A stretch of 64,000 bases of DNA from Alteromonas salexigens (GCF_025628895.1 NZ_JAOTJC010000007.1:372001-436000); one strand, 5' to 3'. Shown: positions 27,856 through 38,128, counted from the first letter of the stretch. Notes: a model not told the origin generated them from the letters alone. A program made the numbers and translations.

Positions 27856-28881
27856 TCACAAATCCGTCAATCGAACCACTTCTGCAGCAAAGTTTTCAAA
27901 CACCTCGTCAAAAACTGTGCGTTTGCCTTTGAGCTGTTCAAGCACTGGTCCAGTCTCTCTAATTTCCTGATCTTCTAGAGCAAAAACGGGGACGCCGTTA
28001 TCCATAGCTTTTGGCAACAGACTTTGGAAATCGGATATTTCGGCCAAGCATAGTGAATGCTCTGTGAGCAAATTCCCATAATCAGAGGCGTCAAATGCCA
28101 TATTTTCGATCTGTAGCGCTGGTAAAAGCTCATTAATGACCTTCTGTTTTATCTCTTCCATATTGTCTCTGAAAGGCAAGGCAGCTCTACCCTTTCTTAT
28201 ATTAAACCTTTGTATCACAGAGCCTAACAGTTTAGGTGGCGTCTCTTTCATAGGATAAGAGGAATGCTCAAAAAGCTCGTAACTTTGCTTCTGCCACTTC
28301 GCCCACTTGGGTAGAACAACTTTTAACGTATCAATAGCCATTATGGAAAAAGGATCTGGATTTGTTGGCACAATAATAAAATCAGATGAAACGACAAAGT
28401 TTTGGTTTATGGAACTTAGGCCAGGATTCAAATCGATTAACGTGTAGTCGATATCATACTTTTGCTCAACCTCTTTTAATAGCGCATGAAAAGCACCAGG
28501 AAGGTTTTCAAGTGTAGCTATAGCATTATTTGCATTTTGAGCAAAAGTGAGCGAAGCATCATACTCGGTCAAATTCGGATGACCGGGCAAAAGGAAAAGG
28601 TTTGGAGCTCTGGTTGGTGTAAAGCAATCAATAGCTTGAATTGGTGCAGGGCGTCCTTTGAAAGCTACTTCGACGGCATCTCGCAAATTATGATGCTTTG
28701 TACTGGGCTCTAAATAGTACTCATCAAAGTTTTCAATAATCATGCTCGATAGGTTGCATTGGGGGTCTGCGTCGACTAACAAGACCTTACTACGCTCAGC
28801 TAGCTTCCAACCTAAGTTGTAAGTAGTTGTCGTTTTACTAACACCACCCTTGTGATTAAAAAAAACTATTCTCTTGGCCAT
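27856..28881 (-). CDS. ParA-type ATPase, island-encoded
   Basis: A 341-residue ParA/MinD-superfamily ATPase. The deviant Walker A is KGGVSKTT (11-18), with the signature Lys11 and a Ser in place of the usual Gly. Switch regions are LLVDADPQCN near 34 and LIDLNPGLSS near 138, followed by FIIVPTNPDPFSIMA. No ParB gene or parS-like array is nearby, arguing against simple plasmid partition. It is coupled to the downstream HEPN gene and lies next to tRNA-Arg. AGGA precedes the ATG by 10 bases. I infer that it is the sensor or regulator of a ParA-HEPN module. Confidence 0.82.
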   Translation of the reverse strand: MAKRIVFFNHKGGVSKTTTTYNLGWKLAERSKVLLVDADPQCNLSSMIIENFDEYYLEPSTKHHNLRDAVEVAFKGRPAPIQAIDCFTPTRAPNLFLLPGHPNLTEYDASLTFAQNANNAIATLENLPGAFHALLKEVEQKYDIDYTLIDLNPGLSSINQNFVVSSDFIIVPTNPDPFSIMAIDTLKVVLPKWAKWQKQSYELFEHSSYPMKETPPKLLGSVIQRFNIRKGRAALPFRDNMEEIKQKVINELLPALQIENMAFDASDYGNLLTEHSLCLAEISDFQSLLPKAMDNGVPVFALEDQEIRETGPVLEQLKGKRTVFDEVFENFAAEVVRLTDL

Positions 28882-29031
28882 TCTTCGGACATCCTTTCGT
28901 ATAAGAGTGGTGAAGCTAACTTAAATTATAAATAGCTTCAAATACAATGAACATTCAATGCTACACATTTGCTATATATTTCGAAAAGGAGAATTTTAGA
29001 AGAGATGAGTCGGGGCATAGCCCTTTAAAAA

Positions 29032-29108
29032 TGGCGCACCCGATAGGATTCGAACCTATGACCTTTGCCTCCGGAGGGCAACGCTCTATCCAGCTGAGCT
29101 ACGGGTGC
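29032..29108 (-). tRNA. tRNA-Arg (anticodon CCG)
   Basis: Complete cloverleaf of 77 bases with encoded CCA: acceptor GCACCCG/CGGGTGC, D-stem GCTC/GAGC, anticodon stem TTGCC/GGCAA with loop CTCCGGA (CCG reads CGG codons), and T-arm ATAGG-TTCGAAT-CCTAT. Discriminator is G. Its 3' end faces the island to its left, the usual side for integration at tRNA genes. Confidence 0.97.
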
Positions 29109-29365
29109 GTATTGTCACGTGTGGCTGGTTTCTCTTACGCATTCTTAATGCGTGGCGGTAATACCAGTAACGTTGAGCGCCGTAATGATACTGATGCTCG
29201 TGGCTGGCTTCAACTCATTTATACCGAAACCTGCAATTTCACTGTGTTTGATTACTTTTTAAACCTTACTTTTTACAGGTATTTGCCAGCAAAGAGTTGT
29301 CCACACCAGATTTACCGTTATAATCTGGCCTGCTAACGAATATACAAGATTGCCTGGAGACAGAT

Positions 29366-29773
29366 GTGAAAGTGAAAACCTGGTTAAGTATGATGGCGGC
29401 GGCACTCACCGTCTTTGCAGTTCAGGCGCAGGATATGTCTGAAGAAGCCATTGCCGAGCGCATCAAACCGATGGGCGATGTTCACGTTGCCGGTGCAGCC
29501 AGCGAGTCTGCCGCGGCCGGTGGTGGCGGTGCCATGTCTGGCGAAGACGTGTATAACCAGGCGTGTGTGGCCTGTCACGGTGCTGGTGTACTGGGTGCGC
29601 CGAAACTTCAGGTAGCTGCCGACTGGCAACCGCGTCTGGACGAGCGTGGCCTGGACGGTATCTGGCAAAATGCGTTGGACGGTATCAACGCCATGCCCCC
29701 TCGCGGTACCTGTGGTCAGTGTTCTGACGACGAAATTAAAGCGGCCATTGAATACATGATCGAGGGCATTTAA
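29366..29773 (+). CDS. Cytochrome c5 family protein
   Basis: A 135-residue secreted c-type cytochrome. A signal peptide (about 1-21, ending VQAQ) is followed by a flexible Ala/Gly linker and a haem-binding CVACH near 67. MPPRGTC provides the axial Met, and the two later cysteines (CGQC) match the cytochrome c5 disulfide. The GTG at 29366 has GGAG 6 bases before it. It would carry electrons in the periplasm. Single gene. Confidence 0.9.
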   Translation: MKVKTWLSMMAAALTVFAVQAQDMSEEAIAERIKPMGDVHVAGAASESAAAGGGGAMSGEDVYNQACVACHGAGVLGAPKLQVAADWQPRLDERGLDGIWQNALDGINAMPPRGTCGQCSDDEIKAAIEYMIEGI

Positions 29774-29883
29774 GCCCTTCTTTCGTCGCAAATTGTTGCA
29801 AAAAGTAGCGTTTTTGTAACAAATAGGGTAGCTTAAATAGATTAACAGTCATCTACTATTATTATTCTAATTTGGCTACCGAA

Positions 29884-32484
29884 ATGTCATCAGATTCAAC
29901 GCAGTTGGAGCTATCCGAGGATGAGTTACGCGAACTCATCCCGCAGCTCCAGCAACTTACTGATAAGTATAAGCGCGCCGAACGCGTGCAGAAGGCGCTA
30001 TTTGATATTTCTGAGCTAGCCAGCTCGGTAAGCCATCTCAACAGACTGTATTCCGCTATTCACGAAATCATCGGCGACTTTATGAACGCCGACAACTTCT
30101 TTGTTGCCTTTTATGAGCGCGACGCCAACGTCATCGATTTTGCCTACTTCGTTGATGAGTTTGACGAACAAACCATTAAGCAGCTGCCTGCCGACCAACT
30201 GATGGACGGTATTACCGGGCATATCCTGCGTACCGGTAATCACATATTTTTCCGCCGCGAAGAAGAAGCTGACTTCAGTCAGGCCACCGGCGTACAATTA
30301 TATGGCTCTCAGCCGCACCAGTTGTTAGGTGTACCGTTGAAACGGGGCACCCAGGTTATCGGGGCCATGGTGGTACAAACCTATGACGAAGAAGTCTGTT
30401 ATACCCAGGAAGACTTAGAAGTACTACTGTTCGTGTCCCAGCACATTGTGACCACGGTAGACCGGGTAAAAAGCCGCGAGTTAACTGAACGCACTATTCG
30501 CGACCGCACCCGTCAGCTACGCAAAATTAATGATGATCTGCAGGAAGAAATTCTCGAACGCCAAAAAGTCGAGTCGCTTCAGCAGGCCCTGTTTGAAATA
30601 TCAGAACTGGCCGCCAAGCTGGATGGCGACATGACCGTGTTCTATTCCAGCCTGCACGATATTCTGGCGCGGCTGATCAGCGCCCCCAACTGTTTTATCG
30701 CCATTTTGGACGACTCCCGGGAGTATCTGGAGTTTCCGTACTTCAGTGACTCCCAGAATGACAGCGCAGAGAAGCGTCCGCTGGGCCTGGGACTCACCGA
30801 ATTTGTCCTGCGTACCGGTCAGGCAGAGTTGATTAACCCTCCGCGGGTACTGGAACTGGCTGAAGCCGGCGAACTGGATGTGTCAGTTGCACAGAACATG
30901 CTGAGCAGCGCCAACTCCTGGCTGGGCTCGCCGCTGGTGGTCGATGGAGAGATATCCGGTATTATCGCGGTGCAAACCTACGGTAAGCATGCCAAGTACA
31001 CGTCTCGCGATTTAGAGCTGCTACGCTTTGTCTCCCACCACATTGCCGTGGCCATGGAGCGTAAACGCAGCACCGAAGCCATTCAGCGCTATAACGTACA
31101 GCTGGAAGCGCGGGTACAAGAGCGCACCGCCGAACTCGACAAAGCCAACCAGTTTCTGAAACAGCAAATTGAAGAGCGGAAGGAAATTGAGTTAAAGCTT
31201 ATTCACGACGCCCATCACGATTCTCTGACCGACCTGCCCAACCGCGCCATGTTTACCAGCCGGCTGGAGCTGGCCATTGCCAGTAAGCAGCGTTATGCGG
31301 AAAACCTGTTTGCGGTTCTGTTTATCGATCTCGACCGTTTTAAAGTGATTAACGACACCCTTGGTCACCACGCCGGCGACGAATTTCTGGTGGAAGTATC
31401 GAAACGTATTACCAAATGTATTCGCGGGCACGACCTACTGGCGCGCCTGGGCGGCGATGAATTTGTGGTGCTGCTGGACAACTTTGACGACCTTGAGGAT
31501 GTTGAGGAAGTTTCATCACGTATTATCGATGCTATTTCCGAGCCCTTCGTGCTGGAAGGTAAAGAAATGTATTCCGGTGCCAGCATTGGCATTGCACATC
31601 TGGAAAGTTATTACCGCAGTGCCGATGAAGTGCTGCGCGACGCCGACGCCGCCATGTATCAGGCCAAAACCTTGGGCCGCGGGCGCTTCGTGATGTTTGA
31701 TAAGAGCATGCGTGATCGCTTGCTGGAAGAGCTGGAACTGGAAAATGACTTCCGCCGTGCCTTGCGGGAAGAGCAGTTTGAATGCTATTTGCAGCCGGTA
31801 ATTAACCTCAACACCAATGAAGCGCTGTACCATGAAATGTATGTGCGCTGGGAACATGCTTCCCATGGCCGGGTGCCCCGTGAGCAGTTCCGCGAAGTGG
31901 CAGAACAAAGCGGGCTGACCCTCGAGCTGGATATCTTTCAGCTACGAAAAGCCTGCGAGCTGTTAATTGGCTGGCGGGAAGAACACGATAAACCGCACCG
32001 CATTGCCGTGAACGTGTCTATTCACCACCTGCTGCAGGCGTCGCTGGTGAATAAAATTGTCGAGTTAATAGAAGAATACGGCATTTCTGCCAATGAGCTG
32101 GTGTTTGAGTTTGATGAGAACGACCTGAACCGCCGCTCTCACTACATTTTACCGGCCATTAAGAAGCTGAAACGGGCTGGGATTACGCTGGTACTGGATA
32201 ACTTCGGCAGCGGGCTGGCATCACTCAGCTACCTGTTCGCCTACCCCTTCGACTTTATCAAGATTGATCACCGGTTTGTGAAATCGCTGCCCCGCTCGCA
32301 GCGCAACCTGAAGCTCATCCAGTCGGTGATGCTGATCAGCGAACATTTACGCTTTAAGGTGATTGCTGAAGGTGTGGATGCCCGGGCGCAACAAGAGGCG
32401 CTCAGTGAAATCGGCTGCAACTATGCGCAGGGCAAAGTGCTGAGCGCGGCCCGGCCGCTGGCCTTAAAACAACTGGCCGGCTAA
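29884..32484 (+). CDS. GAF-GAF-GGDEF-EAL cyclic-di-GMP signalling protein
   Basis: An 866-residue cytosolic protein: a short coiled coil, a first GAF domain (about 40-190), a linker coil, a second GAF domain (about 235-390), a coiled coil, GGDEF and EAL. The GGDEF motif (523-527) is intact, with an RxxD I-site (RGHD 514-517), so it should make c-di-GMP with feedback control. The EAL domain is altered: EMYVRW for the usual EALxRW and DNFGSG for DDFGTG. Phosphodiesterase activity is therefore doubtful. The start may be a TTG at 29872. It abuts rep, which is convergent. Confidence 0.9.
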   Translation: MSSDSTQLELSEDELRELIPQLQQLTDKYKRAERVQKALFDISELASSVSHLNRLYSAIHEIIGDFMNADNFFVAFYERDANVIDFAYFVDEFDEQTIKQLPADQLMDGITGHILRTGNHIFFRREEEADFSQATGVQLYGSQPHQLLGVPLKRGTQVIGAMVVQTYDEEVCYTQEDLEVLLFVSQHIVTTVDRVKSRELTERTIRDRTRQLRKINDDLQEEILERQKVESLQQALFEISELAAKLDGDMTVFYSSLHDILARLISAPNCFIAILDDSREYLEFPYFSDSQNDSAEKRPLGLGLTEFVLRTGQAELINPPRVLELAEAGELDVSVAQNMLSSANSWLGSPLVVDGEISGIIAVQTYGKHAKYTSRDLELLRFVSHHIAVAMERKRSTEAIQRYNVQLEARVQERTAELDKANQFLKQQIEERKEIELKLIHDAHHDSLTDLPNRAMFTSRLELAIASKQRYAENLFAVLFIDLDRFKVINDTLGHHAGDEFLVEVSKRITKCIRGHDLLARLGGDEFVVLLDNFDDLEDVEEVSSRIIDAISEPFVLEGKEMYSGASIGIAHLESYYRSADEVLRDADAAMYQAKTLGRGRFVMFDKSMRDRLLEELELENDFRRALREEQFECYLQPVINLNTNEALYHEMYVRWEHASHGRVPREQFREVAEQSGLTLELDIFQLRKACELLIGWREEHDKPHRIAVNVSIHHLLQASLVNKIVELIEEYGISANELVFEFDENDLNRRSHYILPAIKKLKRAGITLVLDNFGSGLASLSYLFAYPFDFIKIDHRFVKSLPRSQRNLKLIQSVMLISEHLRFKVIAEGVDARAQQEALSEIGCNYAQGKVLSAARPLALKQLAG

Positions 32485-34497
32485 CTACTTATTCAGCATA
32501 TCCCGCAGGTTAGCGATGCTGGCCTTGCCCTTTTGCTGACGCACCTCGGGGCTGTCTTTTGGCTTCTGATTTTCCCACTGCACATCATCTACCGGCAATT
32601 CATACAGGAACCGGCTGGGCTCCGGCTGCAACACCTCACCAAACTGACGCCGCTCTTTGGCTAAGCTGAAGATAAGTTCCCGCTGTGCCCGGGTAATACC
32701 TACATAAGCCAAGCGCCGCTCTTCTTCCACGTTATCTTCGTCTATGCTGCTCTGGTGTGGCAGTAAGCCTTCTTCCATACCCACCAGAAACACAATCGGA
32801 AATTCCAGTCCTTTGGAGGCATGCAGGGTCATCAGTTGGACCTGATCGGCTTCGGCATCATCTTCACCCCGCTCCATCATATCCCGCAGAATAAGTCGGT
32901 TGACCACTTCCTCCAGCGTCATAGGCTGATCCAGTTCATTGCCTTCCAGCATGTCGGTGATCCAGCCAAACAAGGTACTCACGTTGGCCATAGCCATTTC
33001 AGCGGCTTTCGGGCTGGGGCTGTGTTCGTACAGCCACTCTTCATAGCCCATGGATTTGATCATGCTGCGCAAGGCGTCTGCGGTGTCACCGCGGGCCGCG
33101 TTATCAGATAACTCCACAATCCAGCGCGCAAACCCCGATACGGCCTGATAGGCCTTACCCGACAACACCCCGGACAACCCGCTGTGGGTAGCCGCACTGA
33201 ACATAGACTGATTCAGGGTATTGGCAAAATTACCAAGTTTTTCTAAGGTGGCGCGGCCGATGCCCCGGTTCGGGGTGTTGATCACCCGCAACAGCGCGTT
33301 ATCGTCATCCTGATTCACCAGCAACCGCAGGTAGGCCATGATGTCTTTTACTTCGCTACGCCCGAAGAACGACATGCCGCCACTGATTTTATAGGGAATG
33401 CGGTTACTCATCAGTAGCTTTTCAAACAGCCGGCTCTGGTGATTCCCGCGATATAATATGGCGTAGTCCTGAAATTTGGTGCGGTTCATGAACTTATGCG
33501 CTATCAGTTCCGCCACCACCCGTTCGGCTTCATGTTCTTCGTTTTTGGCGGTAATCACCTTAAGCGGCTCGCCGTACTGCAGTTCAGAAAACAGGGTTTT
33601 ATCGAACAAGTGCGGGTTATTCTGAATAAGAATATTGGCGCAATGCAAAATACGCCCGGACGACCGGTAGTTCTGCTGCAACTTAATGACATTGAGCCGG
33701 GGGAAGTCCTGCTGTAGCAGGTTCAGGTTCTGTGGCCGGGCACCCCGCCAGGAATAAATACTCTGATCGTCGTCGCCGACCACCGTAAAGCGGGCGCGCT
33801 CGCCGACCATCAGCTTAACCAGCTCGTACTGACTGGTATTGGTGTCCTGATATTCATCCACCAGCAGATAGCGAATTTTATTCTGCCATTTAAGCCGGGC
33901 CTGCTCATTGTTCTTCAGCAGCAGCGTAGGCAGCAGAATAAGATCATCGAAGTCCAGCGCGTTATAGGCTTTCAGGTGGTTCTGGTATTGTTTATAGGCT
34001 TCCGCAAACTCTTTTTCACCGGTACTGGTGGCCGTACGTAGCAGTGCATCGGGCAGCAGCAGGTCATTTTTCCAGTTCGATATGCAGCTTTGCAGTAATG
34101 ACAACTGATCTTTGTCACCGTCCAGGGTATCGGCCGTCAGGTCGGTGAGCAGTGCCAGCGAGTCTTTATCGTCAAACAGCGAGAAGCCGGGCTTCAGCCC
34201 TAAGTCTTTGACATGCGACTTGATAATATTCAGGCCCAGGGTGTGAAAGGTAGACACCTTGAGGCCCCGTGCCTCTTTTTTGCCAAGGGTCTGGGCCACC
34301 CGCTCTTTCATCTCACGGGCCGCTTTGTTGGTAAACGTGACCGCCGCGATATACCGGGCCGGCATGTCACAGTTTCTTACCAGATAGGCAATTTTATTGG
34401 TGATCACGCGGGTTTTGCCACTTCCGGCACCCGCCAGCACCAGGCACGGCCCTGACACGTAAGTCACAGCAGATTGTTGCGCGTCGTTCATCTTCAT
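32485..34497 (-). CDS. rep: ATP-dependent DNA helicase Rep
   Basis: A 670-residue UvrD/Rep superfamily 1A helicase. It has motif [12 protein letters not shown] near 22, motif II DEYQDTN near 215, the [13 protein letters not shown] block, [10 protein letters not shown], and late motifs [17 protein letters not shown] and [10 protein letters not shown]. Length and the ASKGLEF region favour Rep over UvrD. It helps replication forks pass protein barriers. Divergent from ubiK. The stop abuts the EAL protein stop with no spacer. Confidence 0.93.
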   Translation of the reverse strand: MKMNDAQQSAVTYVSGPCLVLAGAGSGKTRVITNKIAYLVRNCDMPARYIAAVTFTNKAAREMKERVAQTLGKKEARGLKVSTFHTLGLNIIKSHVKDLGLKPGFSLFDDKDSLALLTDLTADTLDGDKDQLSLLQSCISNWKNDLLLPDALLRTATSTGEKEFAEAYKQYQNHLKAYNALDFDDLILLPTLLLKNNEQARLKWQNKIRYLLVDEYQDTNTSQYELVKLMVGERARFTVVGDDDQSIYSWRGARPQNLNLLQQDFPRLNVIKLQQNYRSSGRILHCANILIQNNPHLFDKTLFSELQYGEPLKVITAKNEEHEAERVVAELIAHKFMNRTKFQDYAILYRGNHQSRLFEKLLMSNRIPYKISGGMSFFGRSEVKDIMAYLRLLVNQDDDNALLRVINTPNRGIGRATLEKLGNFANTLNQSMFSAATHSGLSGVLSGKAYQAVSGFARWIVELSDNAARGDTADALRSMIKSMGYEEWLYEHSPSPKAAEMAMANVSTLFGWITDMLEGNELDQPMTLEEVVNRLILRDMMERGEDDAEADQVQLMTLHASKGLEFPIVFLVGMEEGLLPHQSSIDEDNVEEERRLAYVGITRAQRELIFSLAKERRQFGEVLQPEPSRFLYELPVDDVQWENQKPKDSPEVRQQKGKASIANLRDMLNK

Positions 34498-34635
34498 GGA
34501 AAGTCAGATACCCGCTTGTTAACCCAGACACGCGCCACAGGGGAGTAGACCCACCGCAGCGGTTTTCATTGCATGTCGACTGTATCGCTATAGAATGGAG
34601 GCATCGTCGACGACGCGCATTATAAAGGAAAATCC

Positions 34636-34881
34636 ATGCTTGATCCGAAGAAACTGGAAGAATTGGCTAAACAAATTGCCGACGCCGTGCCTCCTGGTGT
34701 CCGCAATATGGCAGAAGAAGCCGAAGGCCGGGTGAAACACGTTTTGCAGTCGCAGCTGTCTAAGCTGGACCTGGTCACCCGTGAAGAATTTGATATCCAA
34801 AGCCAGGTACTCATTCGTACCCGCGAGAAGCTGGAAGCACTGGAAGTGCGTCTGGCCGAGCTGGAGAATAAGGCCGACTAA
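34636..34881 (+). CDS. ubiK: Ubiquinone biosynthesis accessory factor UbiK
   Basis: An 81-residue BMFP-domain protein (YqiC). It has an amphipathic N-terminal helix (KKLEELAKQIADAVP) and a C-terminal coiled coil (FDIQSQVLIRTREKLEALEV), as expected for UbiK, which assists the ubiquinone-synthesis complex with UbiJ. GGAAA precedes the ATG by 6 bases. It lies near ubiCA, which encodes the first steps of the same pathway, on the opposite strand. Confidence 0.9.
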   Translation: MLDPKKLEELAKQIADAVPPGVRNMAEEAEGRVKHVLQSQLSKLDLVTREEFDIQSQVLIRTREKLEALEVRLAELENKAD

Positions 34882-34899
34882 CCCGGCCTGTGGGGCGGC

Positions 34900-35772
34900 T
34901 CAGGTCAGCAGGTAATGCGCCAGCAGCCCCACCGTGATCACCATCCCCACGTAATGACTTTCTAAAAACGCCTTAAAGCAGGCCTGACGCTCACGGGCGC
35001 GAATACGCAGATAACTGTGCGCGAACAGCAGCACCGTGACGCCCAGCGCTGCATAGTAAGGCCAGCTTGCGTCTATCATCCATCCCGCCATTGCCAGTAG
35101 TGCCAGCGTTATCAGCTGCAGCAGCACGATCATGGCCTTGTCGAAGCGCCCGAACAGCACCGCGGTAGATTTTATTCCCACCTTGATATCGTCGTCCCGG
35201 TCGACCATGGCATACATGGTGTCGTAGGCCACCGTCCAGCACAGATTGGCGAAGAACAATAGCCAGCCCCAAACCGGCACGCTGCCGGTCACGGCGGTAA
35301 ATGCCATGGGAATAGACCAGCCAAATGCCGCCCCCAGCATCACCTGGGGTAAATGGGTATAGCGCTTCATAAACGGATAGCTGGCGGCCAGCAGCAAGGC
35401 CACTACCGACATTGCAATGGTTTGCCAGTTGAGCATCAGCACCAGCATAAAGGCTATCACGATGTGTAGGCCAAAGAGTTGCAGCGCTTCAGTTTCCGAC
35501 ACCTCGCCGCTGACCAGCGGCCGGCCCGACGTGCGCTTCACTGCACCGTCTACCTTACGGTCGGCGTAGTCGTTGATAATGCAGCCGGCCGAACGCATCA
35601 CCACTACCCCGGCAACGAAAATGGCGACTACCGGCCACGCGGGAATGCCCTTGGCGGCGACAATAAGCGCCCACAAGGTGGGCCACAACAGTAAATAAAT
35701 ACCCACCGGTTTGTCTATGCGCATCAGTCTGCCGTAGGCGTTAAGGTTGGTGAGCGTTAACTGATTAGTCAT
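34900..35772 (-). CDS. ubiA: 4-hydroxybenzoate polyprenyltransferase
   Basis: A 290-residue membrane prenyltransferase with about 8-9 helices. The two Asp-rich motifs that bind the prenyl diphosphate are [10 protein letters not shown] (near 72) and [13 protein letters not shown] (near 195). It attaches the polyprenyl chain to 4-hydroxybenzoate for ubiquinone. The ATG at 35772 gives the standard start and overlaps the end of ubiC by 8 bases, so ubiC-ubiA is one coupled unit. Confidence 0.95.
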   Translation of the reverse strand: MTNQLTLTNLNAYGRLMRIDKPVGIYLLLWPTLWALIVAAKGIPAWPVVAIFVAGVVVMRSAGCIINDYADRKVDGAVKRTSGRPLVSGEVSETEALQLFGLHIVIAFMLVLMLNWQTIAMSVVALLLAASYPFMKRYTHLPQVMLGAAFGWSIPMAFTAVTGSVPVWGWLLFFANLCWTVAYDTMYAMVDRDDDIKVGIKSTAVLFGRFDKAMIVLLQLITLALLAMAGWMIDASWPYYAALGVTVLLFAHSYLRIRARERQACFKAFLESHYVGMVITVGLLAHYLLT

Positions 35773-36337
35773 GGTGATAACCCTCGTTGTACACAGGGGC
35801 ACCGGGTAAGAAGACTTCCGCCACCAGCATATGCTGATCGTGAAGTGAAAATTTGGAACGCCGTCCCCACAGCGGCCGGGTAATGTCCATATTCAGGCGC
35901 GCCACGGTAACTGGCGGCACCTCACACAATTCAAAGGCCGAGCGGATAAACCGGCTGTCGTTGAAAATGCGCTTCCCCAGCGGCTCGGCACCTAAGTTTG
36001 CCAGCTCGTCATCTATCAGGGTTTGTGGGATCACCGAGCGGGCATATACCCATGGGGTGTCGTCGGCGCACAACAGCACTTCCCGCACCTGATAGGAATC
36101 TGCCGGCCCAGGTAAGCGGGCACACTCGCTGGCATGTAGCGGTGCGCTACCCTGCCCAAGTTTAACCAGGGTAAACTGCCGGCACAGCGACTGCACACGC
36201 TCGGTCAGCGAGCCGGTGTCTGATAACCAGTTTTTCAGGTAGGGATTGGGTAGCCACACGTCGTCTTCCGGCGACCAGCTGACCTCTAAACCCACAGGGA
36301 AATCAGGAGTAACTTTCAACGCTTTGCTCATATTCAT
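35765..36337 (-). CDS. ubiC: Chorismate lyase
   Basis: A 190-residue UbiC, converting chorismate to 4-hydroxybenzoate and pyruvate, the first committed step of ubiquinone synthesis. The family features [29 protein letters not shown] and the C-terminal [10 protein letters not shown] are present, with Arg and Glu residues in the expected positions. It overlaps ubiA. The start could also be the second Met (MSKAL), two codons downstream. Confidence 0.92.
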   Translation of the reverse strand: MNMSKALKVTPDFPVGLEVSWSPEDDVWLPNPYLKNWLSDTGSLTERVQSLCRQFTLVKLGQGSAPLHASECARLPGPADSYQVREVLLCADDTPWVYARSVIPQTLIDDELANLGAEPLGKRIFNDSRFIRSAFELCEVPPVTVARLNMDITRPLWGRRSKFSLHDQHMLVAEVFLPGAPVYNEGYHHD

Positions 36338-36525
36338 TCAGGAAGCCGCATCTTAGCACTGCCTGGCGGCTTTCGCCCAGTATACGGGGCAGTCTTTCCA
36401 CCCAGACACTGTATTTTATCGTACAACAACTCTATACTTTTGCAGTAGTGCGTAGTTAGCTGATTTTGCTACACTAACAACACTACTCACACGCCTTGTT
36501 CCATCACTATACTGATAAAATATTT

Positions 36526-36945
36526 ATGAATTTGCGCTTTTTGTTTCGCACATTGCTAGTTTCGTTTGTTCTGCTTGCCGGCGTTAGCTCCAACGCACAG
36601 GCGCAGGGTAAGCCAAATTATGCGTACCTGGGTTTAGAGCCGGACATTGTTACCAACTACGTGGGTACCACGGCCCGTAAGCTGGGCTATGTGCGCGTGA
36701 CAGTAGAATTGATGATTAACGATGTTGAGTTGCTGGAAATAGCCGAGCACCACATGCCGCTGTTACGGGCCACCGCTATTGAAATTTTCGGCCGTCAGCC
36801 GGAAGAAAAAGTGAAATCACTGACCGGGCGGGAAGACATCCGCCGCGCTATTCTCACTGCCCTGCAGGATCACATGAAGCAGGAGACCGGCGGCGAAGTG
36901 GTGCGCGACGTTATCTTTACCAAATACCTGTATCAGGGCGGTTAA
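36526..36945 (+). CDS. FliL-like secreted/membrane protein outside a flagellar cluster
   Basis: A 139-residue protein with an N-terminal hydrophobic segment (about 1-24) and a FliL-type domain: YLGLEPDIVTNY, YVRVTVELMI, HHMPLLRATAIEIFGRQ, LTGREDIRRAIL and VVRDVIFTKYLYQ. FliL is a stator-associated flagellar protein. No flagellar gene is nearby, so this is a stand-alone paralogue, a pattern I recall from Alteromonadales. The hydrophobic segment ends ASSNAQAQ and could be a cleaved signal rather than an anchor. The ATG at 36526 is preferred to an upstream TTG at 36496. Confidence 0.8.
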   Translation: MNLRFLFRTLLVSFVLLAGVSSNAQAQGKPNYAYLGLEPDIVTNYVGTTARKLGYVRVTVELMINDVELLEIAEHHMPLLRATAIEIFGRQPEEKVKSLTGREDIRRAILTALQDHMKQETGGEVVRDVIFTKYLYQGG

Positions 36946-37814
36946 CCCGCCCGTTTATCCGCCCCTACACTCAGTATAAAGGCTAGTGCACAGCCGGTGA
37001 TAAGGCCAACGGTATGCGCGGCATTTGCCATACTGACCCACAGCACATCGGCATATCCCAGTACCAGCCACACCAGCATAAAGCCGATAATGGCGCGGGG
37101 GATACTCAGCCCCCACTGGGGCTTCAGCCAGCCCAGCCACCATACAAACCCCATCAGGGCATAAACGACGCCGGACAAGCCGCCAAAGGGCAGTAAGCCG
37201 TTGGGTAAGGGCGCTGTGAAAAACGACTGACCCACGCTTGATGCCACCGCGGACACCACAAACACCATCAGCAACATGCTGACCCCTAAGGTACGCTCAA
37301 TCTGAGCGCCCAGCATGCCCCACCACAACAAGTTAAACACGATGTGCAGGATGGAGAAGTGGATAAAGGCCGGGCCAAGCAGACGCCACCATTCGTGATT
37401 CTGCATCAGCAGCGACATGGGCTGCATCATCAGTTCGCTGGCAATGGGTGAGAACAGCCCCACCAGCGACAGCGCATATATGACCACGCATATCACCAGT
37501 ACCGTGGCGGTAAAGGGTGACGTCATGGCGTTACGCAGCATACTGGCAATGCTGTTGCCGCCTTGCGGTGTTAAGCGAACCCGTTCGCCGCGCTGCCAGG
37601 CAGCTTGCTGGTATTTGGGGTCGCGGGGATTTTGCAGGAAATCTTCGGTGATATCCCGGGCACGCAGTACGTCGTCGTTATTTTCCAGGATGAGCGCAAA
37701 TTCGTCACCGACGTCAGTGCGCTCTACCTTCACCTTAATGCCCTGACTCTGCAGATAATTCGCCAGCAGATGGGCCGCGCCTTCCTGCCGAAAGGCGATT
37801 AACGGCGAGCTCAC
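36942..37814 (-). CDS. glpG: Rhomboid intramembrane serine protease GlpG
   Basis: A 290-residue rhomboid protease. A cytoplasmic N-terminal domain of about 85 residues is followed by six membrane helices. The catalytic Ser is in [10 protein letters not shown] and the His in NAAHTVGL; the [14 protein letters not shown] helix is typical. It cleaves membrane protein segments. The start overlaps the glpE stop region by 4 bases, and the 3' end overlaps the convergent FliL-like gene by 4 bases. Confidence 0.93.
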   Translation of the reverse strand: MSSPLIAFRQEGAAHLLANYLQSQGIKVKVERTDVGDEFALILENNDDVLRARDITEDFLQNPRDPKYQQAAWQRGERVRLTPQGGNSIASMLRNAMTSPFTATVLVICVVIYALSLVGLFSPIASELMMQPMSLLMQNHEWWRLLGPAFIHFSILHIVFNLLWWGMLGAQIERTLGVSMLLMVFVVSAVASSVGQSFFTAPLPNGLLPFGGLSGVVYALMGFVWWLGWLKPQWGLSIPRAIIGFMLVWLVLGYADVLWVSMANAAHTVGLITGCALAFILSVGADKRAG

Positions 37815-38128
37815 GAATTACTACTTTCAAAAGGCTGCGAGGCGCGCCAGGCTTCAAAGCCTCCGTCCATGCTGTAGACTTCTTCAAAGCCCTGCCCGGC
37901 GATGACCTGTGCGGCCTGCTGGCTGCTGATACCGTGATAGCACACCACTACCACTGGTTTGTCTTTGGGCGTGTTAGCCACAAACTCAGCCAGATTGTTG
38001 TTATGCAAATGGAGCGCGTCACGCATGTGCCCGTTGGCAAACGACTGCGGGTCGCGAATATCCACCACCGCATAGTCGTCTTGCTTAGCGGCCACATCCG
38101 CCACACTGATATGAGAAAACTGCGTCAT
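37811..38128 (-). CDS. glpE: Thiosulfate sulfurtransferase GlpE
   Basis: A 105-residue single-domain rhodanese. The active-site loop is [13 protein letters not shown] with Cys at its head. It transfers sulfane sulfur from thiosulfate to cyanide or a thiol acceptor such as thioredoxin. It overlaps tdh by one base upstream and glpG downstream, forming a kbl-tdh-glpE-glpG run. Confidence 0.92.
   Translation of the reverse strand: MTQFSHISVADVAAKQDDYAVVDIRDPQSFANGHMRDALHLHNNNLAEFVANTPKDKPVVVVCYHGISSQQAAQVIAGQGFEEVYSMDGGFEAWRASQPFESSNS

Noticed and set aside
27856..28881. Plasmid partition locus
   Set aside because: A ParA-type ATPase is present, but no ParB gene, parS-like array or replication gene is nearby.
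28947..29336. A 129-codon open frame on the plus strand
   Set aside because: It runs through the tRNA-Arg gene and has no ribosome-binding site or recognisable protein sequence.
36942..36945. Frameshift or gene fusion between the FliL-like gene and glpG
   Set aside because: The genes are convergent and merely share 4 bases at their stops; both are full length.
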